From Polytrichum commune (taxonomy: Eukaryota; Streptophyta; Polytrichopsida; Polytrichales; Polytrichaceae), in assembly GCA_950295325.1 (NCBI GenBank), contig OX485809.1, positions 38,011,081 to 38,075,080 of the forward strand: 64,000 nt of DNA, read 5' to 3'. Below the pieces are notes generated by a model. That model did no database searches and was not told where the DNA came from. It worked only from the letters and a program-made list of their open reading frames with translations. Each line of letters opens with the position of its first letter. Position 1 is the stretch's first letter. A program made the position numbers and the translations under genes. Positions 1 to 11,432 of this stretch are shown piece by piece.

Positions 1-1294
1 TGCTTTTCACTGTATTTTACCTCAAAACTTCTGCCACTGATGATGCCAGAAATTGACCAGGTTACACTGGCATTGTGCAGCCAGGCAAAGGCTGCTATTG
101 AGTGCTGTATTCCAAAACAGATTCTCTCAAGTAAGATTTGCAAGAAACACTTATAAAACAACTACCCATCAACTTTGAAGCAGATCTGTTCAGTCTATGC
201 TGCACAGAATTCGACCTGGTTGCAGTAAGGTAGATGAGGCTGATTCGGTTAGCTTCCATAATCGGACACCTAGTTTTGGTTCCTAATCGGTAGTACAGTT
301 GCGCTAATCTAGTGGATGAGTAATACATGTTGATTTGGTGCCACCTTGATGGTATTTGGGTTAGTCACCTTCATAAAAATCAAACTACACACATCATCCT
401 CTATAATTCAAGGTTGGAAAAAACCCAAGTTTTTCCAGCCGATGCATTGGGTTTTTGGTTATAATGCAAAAAACCTGATTTATGTGAATAAAACCATGGT
501 TTTATTCCAACACTCGGCACTCGCCAATCGGCAATTGGCACCACCATTGGCGGACATTGGGCCCTTTGCCCTTTAATCTCAAGTTATCTGCAATAAAACC
601 AAATAAAACTAGATTTTGTTGGACCTCAAATGATTGGATTTTTTTTGAAGAAACTATGAAAACCCCAACTCTAAAAAACCGTGTGGTGCCAACCTTGCTA
701 TTATTAGGAGTGCTATCCACTGAGCTATGACACGCTTTATTTTTGTGGGCGAGGTGGGCAAATTAGGAGGTAGCAACTTGGGCAAATGACGAGGTGGCAT
801 GTGGTTGTGAGGTACCGACCAACTTGTATTGTGGCTATTCTACAAGGAATAGCCAATCCAACAACATTTTATCTTATCCGTGACCACTTTAGAGACATGA
901 CATAGTCAATATTCACATTAAACTTTTGTTTTCATTGGCAAATGACTCATGCAGAGTCTGCTAGTGACGTCGTCCACTTACACAACATTGAATGATGAAC
1001 GAGTTCCCCCCTATAACACCATATTGGGAAGCAAAAAAATCTTTGATTCTAGAGTCTAGACCAAAACCTTCCTCAACTCCAATTTCAGTGATTTCAAATT
1101 CTTTGGTCACGATTTGCAATTGCCAACCTACCCAAGGTTATGATGCTCAAATCAAATCCATCAGCTAGATGATTCCATAGGACTGGAGGTGTCCACATTA
1201 GCCTCATCTACCTTAGCTGGTTACTTGTAGAATTATGACAACAATATGACTTTAAAACACAGGAACATCTACACTCAACATAGTCATCATGAAC
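1..1294. other. Gene-less stretch, left edge
   Basis: No gene is recognised here. The open frames are short (under about 80 codons), have no familiar motif and overlap each other on both strands. The sequence is AT-rich unique or old repeat DNA that ends at the first copy of the TAAGGTAGAGGG transposon family. Confidence 0.6.
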
Positions 1295-2018
1295 TAAGGT
1301 AGAGGGTGCTAAATCCAACACCCCATCCAAAACCAACACCTATAAACGCCTCCCAATTGCCAACACTCTACAACCTTGAACCGTACCCGGCGGTGTAGGA
1401 GTGTCTGGGCCCACGAGGTGACGGTTTTAGGTGCCATTAGTGGTGCCACCTCATAGCAGCCTCCATGACCTTCATGTAGGGTATGTAACGGGCTCCACTC
1501 TATCTCGGGTTGGTTCAAGGTGGGATTAGGGTGGCTTGTCAATGCCTATTATAGTCATTCTATTCACAACGCCAAGGAGGTAGGCCCACAAAGCACAAAA
1601 GGGTCACTTCCCGGGATGCAAAGGACGTCGGTTCCCGGGATGCAAGGTGATGGTTTTGCAAGCGAACCGGGAGGGATCATGGAGGTAGCCGTGTGGCTTT
1701 GCATACCATTACTACTTGGGCTTTGATGTAGTTTGGGTCTAGTACCCAGCTATGTTGTGTTGGTTCTAGGCAATGAAGGTGGGGGTCCTCATCATATGCG
1801 AGGTTGCCATACACGGGGCCTATGGATTGGTATAAGGAAGCTAGTAGTTTTGACTTTGAATATTCATCAAATATTCAATTGAGACTAAAAATATTTTTTC
1901 TTTCTTGATACCTATGTTTAGCCCAAAGGCTAATATGAATATATATTTTATATATCAACCACATAGCCATATGTATGTGCAATAGCTTAAAGTGTTGGTT
2001 TAAGCACCCTCTACCTTA
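1295..2018 (+). mobile_element. Non-autonomous TIR transposon, TAAGGTAGAGGG family, copy 1
   Basis: About 724 bp. It begins TAAGGTAGAGGGTGCTAAA and ends TTTAAGCACCCTCTACCTTA, giving terminal inverted repeats of roughly 25 bp. Two further copies in the window (2283-4573 and 24416-25112) align along their whole length, which fixes the boundaries. The flanks carry TAA and TTA, compatible with the 3-bp TWA target of PIF/Harbinger elements, although the palindromic ends make the exact duplication ambiguous. No transposase is encoded; the open frames inside are chance. Assignment to Harbinger is inference. Confidence 0.8.
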
Positions 2019-2504
2019 TCTCAAAGGTCTAGTTTGCAAGCTCTGCATGTAATTTGAATGTATAATTAAGAAGTGACGAGTCACTGTGTATGCCATATTC
2101 AGTGCAGAGAACCCAATCAACCCAGTCCCAATTGTGAAGTTTTACACACGATTGTTATTCATAATCAGAAAGTCTGAAATTTCAGCTTACTGTAGTTAAG
2201 AAACACTCAGGACAAGCGACAAACTGGTGATAATAGTGCCAACAATGTATAAAGGAAAGGTTGCGTTCACCGGATTTACACCTAAGGTAGAGGGTGCTAA
2301 AATCAACACCCCATCCAAAACTAACACCTATAAACACCTATAAACGTCAACACTTTATCATCTTAAATCGTTTCCGGTGATGTAGGAGTGTCTGGGCCTG
2401 CGGAGTGAGGGTTTTAGGTGCCACCTCATAGTGGCCTTCACTACCTTCCTGTAGGGTAGGTAATAAGCTTCACTCTATCTTGGGTTGGTTCAAGGTGGGA
2501 TTAG

Positions 2505-2995
2505 GGGGGACGTTAAATACCCCCCCACGAACTTTTCGGACTGTCAGATCCGGGTTGGGGCAGCCGCCCGTCCAGAAAATTTGGATTTTCTAGACCCGCC
2601 CGAAAACTGCTGCCCGCCCGCCCGATTTCGAAAAAAACCATTGTCCTTGCATTCTTGAAGGCCACTTACTCACAAATCCCATATTGAGTGCACTTCACCT
2701 TCAAGGGCCAAAATCCAATATATATGTTCACTTCCAATTGAGTAAATAAGCAATTGACTAGGGTTTCATTATCAAAGTGAAACCGTCAATAAAACATGTA
2801 ATTAACTTAGAAATCAAAAATATTACAAAACCCTCACTAGCACTGAGGTTATAATTTTTGTGACTCACAATTTGAAATTGTCTTTGTCATTCTAAAATGA
2901 CACTTAAATTTAGTGTGCTGATTTAGTATGTGTATTTTATAATATTTTAGGTAATGCCGTCTACTTTCACAAGTATTCATACGCATTCATTAATC
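2505..2995 (+). repeat. Left 491-bp terminal inverted repeat of the foldback element
   Basis: The outer 150 bp is GC-rich with runs of C and G (tracts such as CCCGCCCGCCCG). The inner part is AT-rich. It is complementary to 3584-4074 over its whole length and ends at ACGCATTCATTAATC. Confidence 0.9.
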
Positions 2996-2999
2996 AATT

Positions 3000-3512
3000 A
3001 TTAGAATTAATTCATTGGACTTAATTATTAGAACTAATTCACTGGAATTAAATTCCAGAAATTAGTTATTATAATTAATTCACTGGAATTGATTCCAGAA
3101 ATTAGTTATTATAATTAATTCACTGGAATTGATTCCAGAAATTAATTATTATAATTAATTCACTGGAATTGATTCCAGAAATTAATTATTATAATTAATT
3201 CACTGGAATTGATTCCAGAAATTAATTATTATAATTAATTCACTGGAATTGATTCCAGAAATTAATTATAATAATTAATTCACTAGAATTAAATTCCAGA
3301 TATTAATTATAATAATTAATTCACTAGAATTAAATTCCAGATATTAATTATAATAATTAATTCACTAGAATGAAATTCCAGATATTAATTATTATAATTA
3401 ATTCACTAGAATGAAATTCCAGATATTAATTATTATAATTAATTCACTGGAATTGATTCCAGAAATTAATTATTAGAATTAACTCACTGGAATTAATTCC
3501 AATAATTAATTA
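3000..3512 (+). repeat. Tandem array of ~40-bp units inside the foldback element
   Basis: About a dozen head-to-tail units are present. The core unit reads CACTGGAATTGATTCCAG followed by an AATTAATTATTATAATTAATT-like spacer, with an exact 40-bp period around 3121-3270. From about 3284 some units change to CACTAGAATTAAATTCCAG with a 41-bp period. Each unit is itself nearly palindromic, so both the array and the flanking arms can fold. Unit variants are clustered rather than mixed, consistent with stepwise local duplication. Confidence 0.9.
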
Positions 3513-3583
3513 ATTACAGTAAGTACATTTTATAATCAATTAGCTTTACTTAATTTTGTAACCATAGTTTCTGATTTATTTGG

Positions 3584-4074
3584 GATTAATGAATGCGTAT
3601 GAATACTTGTGAAAGTAGACGGCATTACCTAAAATATTATAAAATACACATACTAAATCAGCACACTAAATTTAAGTGTCATTTTAGAATGACAAAGACA
3701 ATTTCAAATTGTGAGTCACAAAAATTATAACCTCAGTGCTAGTGAGGGTTTTGTAATATTTTTGATTTCTAAGTTAATTACATGTTTTATTGACGGTTTC
3801 ACTTTGATAATGAAACCCTAGTCAATTGCTTATTTACTCAATTGGAAGTGAACATATATATTGGATTTTGGCCCTTGAAGGTGAAGTGCACTCAATATGG
3901 GATTTGTGAGTAAGTGGCCTTCAAGAATGCAAGGACAATGGTTTTTTTCGAAATCGGGCGGGCGGGCAGCAGTTTTCGGGCGGGTCTAGAAAATCCAAAT
4001 TTTCTGGACGGGCGACTGCCCCAACCCGGATCTGACAGTCCGAAAAGTTCGTGGGGGGGTATTTAACGTCCCCC
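3584..4074 (-). repeat. Right 491-bp terminal inverted repeat of the foldback element
   Basis: This is the reverse complement of 2505-2995. It begins GATTAATGAATGCGT and ends TATTTAACGTCCCCC, immediately before the right TGGGATTAG target duplication. Confidence 0.9.
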
Positions 4075-4768
4075 TGGGATTAGTGTGGCTTGTCAATGCC
4101 TTTTCTAGCCATTCTATTCACAAAGCCAAGAAGGTAAGTCCACAAAGCACAAAGGGGTCATTTCCCAGGATGGTGCAAGGGGGTTGGTTCCCGAGATGCA
4201 AGGTGATGGTTTTGCAAGCGAAATAGGTGGGATCATGGAGGTGGCCATGTGGCTTTTGCGTACCATTACTACTTGGGCTTTGATGTAGTTTGGGTCTAGT
4301 ACCCAACTATGTTGTGTTGGTTCTAGGCAATGAGAGTGGAGGTCCTCATCATATCCAAGGTCGTCATACATGGGGCCTATATATTGGTTTAAGGAAGCTA
4401 GTGGGTTTGACTTTGACTATTCATCAAATATCTCATTGAGGCTAAAAATATTTTTTCTTTCTTTATACCTATGTTTAGAACAAAGGCTAATATGAATATA
4501 TATTTTATATCAACCATGTAGCCATATGTATGTGCAATAGCTCAAAGTGTTGGTTTAAGTACCCTCTACCTAATCTGATAAGTTGATGCTTTGGTTAACC
4601 CCTAAATACTCAAGCAACCCGAAATATGCCGCCACATAATATTTTATTGGGACTTGCGATCCACTAGGTGGCAATCTACATGGATGGGAAATGTTTTGTT
4701 TTGTTTTGTTTATTTCCCCCTCAAGATAAGGCGATGGTTGTGCACAACTCGACCAGTTGGATTTGAGA

Positions 4769-4976
4769 AAAACTTAGGGCCACTTCACACACGAGCCAAG
4801 GGTCATGACCATGAAATGGTGAGGGCCCTTGACTATCATCAAAAGGTTGTACCATGCGTGTTGGAAAACCATTTTGTACAATGACGGGCCCTCAAACATA
4901 GTGTGAAGTGAGAATGGACCATGTTGAGGAACCATTGCATATTTTATTGGTGGGAAAAGAAGGGCCACCCTACCTC
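4769..4976 (+). mobile_element. Truncated copy of the GGGCC-ended TIR family
   Basis: The left end TTAGGGCCACTTCACACACGAG matches the ends of the complete copies at 42692 and 46851, and the internal text GTCATGACC / GAGGGCCC is shared. A recognisable right end (GTGTGAAGTGGCCC) is missing. The copy fades near 4976, where another transposon begins. Confidence 0.55.
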
Positions 4977-5095
4977 ACTACACTAAATAGGATATTAAGT
5001 GTTTGATACACTAAATACAAAAGCATACATTAAATATCAATAACCCTATGAAAGTAAGTAACATTAAATGTAAACTCAAACACTAAATATCAACT

Positions 5096-5846
5096 GGGGC
5101 CATTCACGATCAGGGTACTACTTTCGGACAAAGGACTTAAGGACTTTGTCGCATTAATCTTGGTTTTTATCATGATTTACTATTATTTGATCAATAAATT
5201 TTACATAAACAAGTAGATAGTTCATAAGCTTTATCAAGAAATATTATTTAATAATCACCCTAAACCCTAAACCCTAAACCCTAGGCCACATCAATGGCAT
5301 TTTTTTGCTATTTAGGTGTGCATTGGTGGTCAATTATTTCTTGTTATGTATCTTGGTACCTTGGTAAAAGTGTCATGTGTCCATTCATATAAATTTTTTT
5401 GTCCAATTCTAATACTAGACGTTCCTTTTACGTGTGGCCGTGAGTATATGTATATTTGGACATGTTTGGTACCACATGTAAAGTTGGGCAATTGCTATTC
5501 AATACATATTTGGTTCTATTGGTACACACTTGAACGATGAGTGTGAGGAAAAAATTTGGGATTGTTTCGATTGATTCTTGTTGTCCTTTTCATTCCTTGA
5601 TCCTAAGGTGAACAATTAAGACAACACTCCTGAATGTCCTTTAAGGAATCAAAAGGATATCTTAGATGACCCTATTCCTTCTAAATTAACTTTGTCACTG
5701 TACTCGATATGGAGTATGAAATGTAGGTATGATCCAAAATATGCTTCACAATACAAATCTAAGCATACCAAGCATGTGAAGTTATCCAAAAAAATATGTT
5801 TTCCGTTAGACGGCCAAAAGTAGTACCCTAACCGTGAATGACCCCC
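5096..5846 (+). mobile_element. TIR transposon with 4-bp target duplication, copy 1
   Basis: The left end is GGGGCCATTCACGATCAGGG and the right end is the complement of GGGGGTCATTCACGGTTAGG. The inverted repeats are about 33 bp and run into GTACTACTTT(T/C)GG. It is flanked by AACT on both sides (5092-5095 and 5847-5850). It aligns over most of its length with 8273-9070. It carries no transposase. A 4-bp duplication excludes the usual plant hAT (8), Mutator (9) and Harbinger (3) elements; Sola, Academ or Ginger type is possible by inference. It also contains a telomeric-repeat patch at 5260-5284. Confidence 0.7.
5260..5284 (+). repeat. Interstitial telomeric repeat patch (CCCTAAA type)
   Basis: Three and a half CCCTAAA repeats lie inside copy 1 of the 4-bp-TSD element. 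In the paralogous copy the same point (after AATAATCACC, before GCCACATC) holds 74 bp of ordinary sequence (8441-8514). In copy 1 those 74 bp have been replaced by 25 bp of telomeric repeat. Confidence 0.85.
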
Positions 5847-6309
5847 AACTATGGTAATATTTGGAAGTTACATGTTTGAATTTAGTGTTAGTGAGGATAT
5901 GAAAAAAATAATAACAATGATAAAAGGAGAATTCTAGCATATCTTCTAGCATATCTTCTAACACTAATTGTCAAAAGATTGGAACTTAGTGTTGAGCAGG
6001 GTAGGGTGGTAACAACATTAAATATAATCAAATACTAAAGTTCCTATTTAGTGTAGTTACATGTCTTCATTTAAAAAAAAAAATCACTCTCTTTTTGAGT
6101 TTTACATTGATGAAGAAGGAAATGAGAGCATGATGGATCATCTTTAGAGAAGAGAGAGGTTGCATTGGCATTATATTGGTATTTGCACATGATTATATAA
6201 CATGTGTTTGATATGCCAACATTGGCACTCAATGAAGAATTGATAAATGCTCTGATTTTGAGCATTTGCTTTAGAGTATGAACATGAGCTATCATAGTGT
6301 GTGGGTTTT

Positions 6310-7230
6310 GGAGAGAAATGTAGGGTTCACCAATAGGTTATTATTGGATTCTTTCACAAAAAAATGTTCAAGCAAATAACTCATGTATATCATAGTACAT
6401 TCAAGTTTCTTTGTGAGATGTTAGGTTTGTATTTGTAGAGGAAGAATACGCATATGAAAGAGACAACTTTAGTTGAGTAGAGTTGTAATATCATTACAAA
6501 GGCTTGGGACAAAAAATTCCTTGACTACCGTAGGAGAGGTATATGGGATGGCTGAAAATACAATTTAAAAATAGTAAGAGTCTTTTGTACATTAGTAATA
6601 GTTCATTTGCAACAAATTTCCGTGTAATTTCCAAGTCCAACTTGGTTTAGGATTTTAACTCAACAACTCGAGTCCCTTCATGGGATTCCTCACACTATAG
6701 GAGCAATTGATGGATCTCACATTCCAATTTCTATACATCTAATTGGGGGAGAAGATTACTACTATTGAAAGTCATTTGATTTCTCTTTATTACAATGTAT
6801 ACTTGATACAAAATGTGTATTTTAGGATTACAAATTTGGATGGGCATGATGTATGTACGATTAGACATTGTTTTAACTAACCTTATAAGCTAATCGGAAA
6901 CTATGCATATTCAGTGCGGTAATAGGTTTACAACCCCTTTAAAGGTTGTACAAAGGGTTTAGAATGTTATAAAGAAAAATGATTTTTTCTCAAAGTTCTA
7001 CTCGCATGTGTGTAGAACGTGCTTTTGGGATTCTAAAGGAAAGATGGAGAATTATAATGAGAAGGCCCGATAAACATATTGCAACATATGATTGAAGTAG
7101 TTATTACGTATGTTGTCCTATACAATATGTGTACAATTGGCAAGGACAAATTTATATGGAATGGATAGAAAAAATAGAACGAGAATTAAAAAAATGAATA
7201 AAGAATAAATCATTGAGAGAAGGACAACAA
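6310..7230 (+). pseudogene. Decayed PIF/Harbinger-type transposase (DDE_Tnp_4)
   Basis: Conceptual translation across three shifting frames recovers the family landmarks in order. These are a helix segment reading NSLTTVGEVYGMAENTI (about 6511-6560), the first catalytic aspartate block GAIDGSHIPI (about 6700-6730), a YYxxKSFDFSLLQ segment, a degraded GWxxxxxD block, and the C-terminal VERAFGILKERWRI motif (about 7010-7055), followed by a VLYNMC-like segment. Many stops and frameshifts rule out function. Intact relatives encode the nuclease of PIF/Harbinger elements or domesticated ALP1-like proteins. It could have mobilised the small TAA-target elements nearby, but no matching ends were found. 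Confidence 0.85.
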
Positions 7231-8272
7231 ATGAGGGTTGACATAGCAGTTATAAGTGAAATAGGAAAATATCATTAATACAAAGAATAATACAAGAAGA
7301 AGAGAAGAGGTTGATAAAAATATTGAATTTTTTTTGCTACAAAAATGAAAATATAAAGATTATGAGTTTAGGCTACAAAAATGCATGAAACAATACCCAA
7401 ATTATTTTGGAAAATGAAGCTCTACAAAGATTCAAATCTAGAATTCTAGAATATGAACACTGAATTTGATAGTAATGTGGAATTATAAAGTCTATACTGA
7501 GGATACCATGTTTGCATTCATATTCTTCAGTAAATGTATTCTAGTATGGAAAATATAATTAAACTAGAAGAATTGAAAGATATTTGTTTTAGAAATTATT
7601 TCATCATTTTTATTTAATTTTTAATTTTTGTAGTGCATGGAGGTGAATTTTTTTGTGTGTATTAAATACTATGGTGTTCATTGTTCTCTAGAGCATTTTT
7701 TTGACATTGATTGATAATACATGCATATTGTTCATTCTACATATCCATCTACTCATAATACTAACATTTACGTCTATCCTAACTTGAAATTTTATTAAAA
7801 TGTTTGTCATTTTGTATTTTATTAGAAAAACCTTGTATTTCTTCTTGTAGGCCAACAAAGTTTTTCTAAAATTATGCAAACTTGAAGCCATACAAGCATA
7901 AAGGTTAATCCAAACATTCATTCATTTATATCCACATACAATCACTAGAATTTAGAATGAAATATCATTGGATTAAGTATAATTTGTCAAGCCTTTTAAA
8001 AGTCCAATTGGTCTATTTTGAATATGATTTGTGTATTCTCAACATCAAATATTTAATCAAACTATTTCATACATTGTTTTCTTGCTCATTTTGCAAAATT
8101 TTCCTCCATCTCACTGTCAATGGCTATGAGGCTTTCATAATTTCACCATTTAATAAGGGCCATATCTTCACCTTATCACTATATTCGTTAATTTGGGACT
8201 TTTTCGGCATTTTGAGACAGTTACAAATATAAGAACATGGATAAAATCACACAGATATTGGAGAATGTTGTA
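7231..8272. other. AT-rich gene-less stretch
   Basis: This follows the Harbinger remnant. Translation of the first 100 bp (EWIEKIERELKK-like) may still be the transposase tail. Beyond that there is only AT-rich sequence with short random frames and no recognisable domain. Confidence 0.5.
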
Positions 8273-9070
8273 GGGGGCATTCACGGTTGAGGTACTACTT
8301 TTGGGACAAAGGACTTAAGGACTAGTGGATTTCGGTGTTTATCATGATTTACTATTATTTGATCAATAAATTTTAAATAAATAAGTAGATAGTTCATAGG
8401 CTATATCAAGAAATATATTATTTCTTATTAAATAATCACCAATAATAGAGAGATTCCCTATGAAATAAGTAGATAAGTCATAAAACTTGAAAAGGGGTCA
8501 AATGACTTGTTTGGGCCACATCAATGGCATTTTTTGCTATTTAGGTGTGCATTGGTGGTCAATTATTTCCTGTTTTGCATCTTGGTACCTTGGCATAAGT
8601 GTTATGTGTCCATTCATATAATTTTTTTTGTCCAATTCTAATACTAGACGTTCCTTTGAGGTGTGGCCGTGATTATATGTATTTTTGGCCATGTTTGGTG
8701 CCACATGTAAAGTTGGGCAATTGGTATTCAATACATTTTTGGTTCTGTTGGCACTTGAACGATGATTGTGAGGAAAAAAATTGGGATCGTTTCGATTAAT
8801 TCTTGTTGTCCTTTTCATTCCTTGATCCTAAGGTGAACAATTAAGACAACACTCCTAATTATCCTTTAAGGAATCAAAAGGATATCTTAGATGACCCTAT
8901 TCCTTCTAAATTAACTTTGTCGGTGTACTCAATATGGAGTATGAATTGTAGGTATAATCCAAAATATGCTTCACAATACAAATCTAAGCATACCAAGCAT
9001 GTGAAGTTATCTAAAAAAGTTTTTTTTCCGTTAGACACCCAAAAGTAGTACCCCAACCGTGAATGCCCCC
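8273..9070 (+). mobile_element. TIR transposon with 4-bp target duplication, copy 2
   Basis: The element runs from GGGGGCATTCACGGTTGAGG to the complement of GGGGGCATTCACGGTTGGGG, with inverted repeats of about 33 bp. It is flanked by TGTA on both sides (8269-8272 and 9071-9074). It is about 798 bp and aligns with copy 1, but keeps the 74-bp interior segment that copy 1 lost. It has no transposase; the short frames on both strands are chance. Confidence 0.75.
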
Positions 9071-9188
9071 TGTAAGGTGCAAATACTTTGAAGCGGGTGT
9101 TCATATCAAGAACCCAATTAAGAACTCATATCAAGATGGCTTAGGTAGGACGAACCAAACATTAGACCATGTTGTTGTGGTCCATATA

Positions 9189-9220
9189 TTAATTTGAGAC
9201 AAGAGAAAGTCTCAAATTAA
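9189..9220. repeat. Short perfect hairpin
   Basis: TTAATTTGAGAC is followed after 8 bases by its exact complement GTCTCAAATTAA. It sits in otherwise unremarkable AT-rich DNA. No tract of T residues suggests a Pol III terminator, so its role is unknown. Confidence 0.6.
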
Positions 9221-9719
9221 CGAATATAGTGATCCTTCCAAATCTCCCAACTTAATTTCATCAATTTTTGTATGTATTTTTGGTGTTCCTTTCAATTTTA
9301 AAACTAATGTCGTACTATTTTATTTTCTTTCAAGTTGTCTCTTATGCCTATCCTTTCATGGTCACATTTTTACTACCTTCAATATTTTGCGGCATTTGTG
9401 ATTAAATCACTTTAACATCTGCATCATTAAACAACTGAAAATTGTTGGAATTCTTATTCTCCAATGAGGGTTCGCGCACCCCCGAATTATGGTTGATTTA
9501 ATGACATCCAAGCAGAATTTTGATGGAAAAAAATAGTCAAAAGAATTTCAAGCAAATACATTATTAACTACAATTACACATATTAGCTAATTGCAAACAC
9601 TTGGACTTGTGGGAAGGTGGAAGAGACGACAATTTGCATGTTATGAACTAATTAGTCTTGGAAAATTTATGGTTAGAAAATTTATAAAATAACCTTGGCA
9701 ACCATTGAGAATTGTTTCA

Positions 9720-9985
9720 TTGCCATGGTCTTCCAAAATTTGTGTTAGGCCTACCTCTTGGAAGTGGGCCTAATGCAAATTTCATCATACCATGCATCCT
9801 TATTCATAAATTGCCATGTAGGACTTCATGTAGACTTTTCATCCACAAACTTTTCTTTGGACCTTTAGGCCGTCACCTCTTAGTGTGAAGTGAACTTCAA
9901 CGGTCTCCGCCTTCTCAAACGATGAGAGCTCTTACATTGCAATGATCATAGGCCTTGAGTCTAACATGTGAAGTGGGCCTTAGTG
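9720..9985 (-). mobile_element. Diverged fragment of the GGGCC-ended family
   Basis: It shares the block GTTAGGCCTACCTCTTGG with the interior (in inverse orientation) of the copies at 42692 and 46851. It also contains GTGTGAAGTGAACTTC and ends near ATGTGAAGTGGGCCTTA, like the family's termini. Boundaries are approximate and no target duplication is visible. Confidence 0.4.
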
Positions 9986-11432
9986 CACATGTTGCTTACT
10001 GCAAGGAAAAGGGGAAATCTCCCAAAATGACCCATGTGGCCCCTCCAACTTTGGGAGAGACGGACGTCATCTACGTTTGCTAAAAAAACCCCATTTTTTT
10101 GGAAGTAGTTGATTTGTCATCCACATAACAATTTATGGCATGATTGAAATGGTCATGTAATGAAAAATTTAATGAACAACGTTTTTTTCTAGATGCCCCC
10201 CGGATGAGGACCATGTTCATATGTCAATTTGACCTAGCAAATGTGGTATGATTGACTTCAAATTTTCACATAAAGCATATATGGTAGTCTAATTCAAATC
10301 TATACAGTTGAATTTGAAGAAAACAAAGCCTATTTTGCTATATAACAAAAACAAAATTCAACACTTGTGCTAGAGGTGCCTAAAATTGGAAATGTGAAGG
10401 CTTCAACATTTAGGGGTTCATGCACATCCTGAAGCGCTTCATGCCCAAGGAAACTCAAGTAAGGCATGGTCTACCTTGGTAGGCCAGGTGAATTTAACAA
10501 AAATAATGTTTTTTAGGGTTGTGTTGTTTAGGACCATGTTTTCTACTAGTGTACATCAATAAGGCATAAATTGGCTTTTCAATTGAGACCAAGAAGTCTT
10601 ACATGTCATCTTGTGATGCCAAGTTTGAACTTCTTGTAAGATGATATGGAAAAATTAGGTGACAACATGTCCAATTGTGCTTGAAAGTTTGATAGTGCAT
10701 TGTACACATACATAAGCAAAATTTAATTTTTGAAATATTTCTCATTTGAATAAAAATCCACAAATGAGTCAAATGAGACCTTAATATATAATGTCAAAAA
10801 TTTCCAATTCAAGCACCAACCATTCTTGACTCCATATCGAAGAGGGAACTCTCAATCCCCCTAAATCAATTTAAATGAGAAGGTGGTGTTGGAAGTTTAC
10901 TATGACTTTGTATACCCCATTTAAAACATTTAATGTTGAACCAATATGTCAAATTTCATGCCTATGACACAATTCATTTGAATATTATGCTATGCTATGT
11001 TACGTTTTTTAACTTATGTTTCTGGTTGACTTGTTCAAGATCGTTGTAGAGTGCTAAGGATTTTCTTCATTAAATAATACACACAAAGGCAACACAAACA
11101 CATCCACAAATTATACGCAATCGAAAGCCAAATTTCAAGGAGATTTCCAACTTTAGCAAACTGCCCTATTCACATTATCATCAATGTTCCACTTGCACTC
11201 ACTTCAGCCATATATGTTAACAAAAACCAAAGCCTAATCTGTAAGGGACTTACCAAACTCTTTGTTTCGATTCGTTTCCCAAAATTGATAAATTGATTAC
11301 CCTGTGATGACGTTTTGAACCACTATACTGCCCATGTCAAGGAGTACGAAAATTTGCTTGAAGTCTGAATTTCTAGGCTATTCTATACCACTTTCTCAAA
11401 ACTCAGTGGCAACCCCACTATCTAAAAACTCA

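Larger units (their letters stand above)
2505..4074. mobile_element. Foldback Mutator-type (MULE) element with 491-bp inverted repeats
   Basis: The element begins GGGGGACGTTAAATACC and ends with its exact complement. The two arms (2505-2995 and 3584-4074) are inverted copies of equal length; by eye I found a single difference, C versus T near position 2553. It is flanked by a perfect 9-bp direct duplication, TGGGATTAG, at 2496-2504 and 4075-4083. The undisturbed paralogous site in copy 1 (around 1525-1533) carries essentially this 9-mer once. A 9-bp duplication with long inverted repeats is the hallmark of Mutator-like foldback elements. There is no coding capacity: the centre is a 40-bp tandem array. 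The arm identity suggests recent insertion or arm-to-arm gene conversion. Confidence 0.88.
2283..4573 (+). mobile_element. TAAGGTAGAGGG family, copy 2, split by a foldback element
   Basis: This copy has the same ends as copy 1, but it is interrupted at 2505 by a 1,570-bp foldback element. Removing that insert and one 9-bp target duplication leaves about 712 bp that aligns with copy 1. The flanks carry TAA on both sides (2283-2285 and 4571-4573), supporting a 3-bp TAA target. Copies 1 and 2 lie only about 260 bp apart in the same orientation. The nesting shows that the foldback insertion is the younger event. Confidence 0.8.
4981..6053 (+). mobile_element. Small TIR element (CACTAAATAGG ends) split by a 4-bp-TSD element
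   Basis: The ends are CACTAAATAGGA at 4981 and TCCTATTTAGTG at 6053, with a TA on each outer flank. Removing the insert at 5096-5846 leaves an element of about 320 bp. Several CACTAAAT or ATTTAGTG motifs recur close to both ends. A TA target would suggest a mariner/Stowaway-type element, whereas the CACTA-like termini and subterminal motifs suggest CACTA; this is unresolved. There is no coding sequence. Confidence 0.55.
9071..11432. other. Gene-less stretch with one transposon remnant
   Basis: No gene is recognised. A perfect 12-bp-stem hairpin lies at 9189-9220 and a diverged GGGCC-family fragment at 9720-9985. The remainder is AT-rich with no long frame. Confidence 0.55.
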
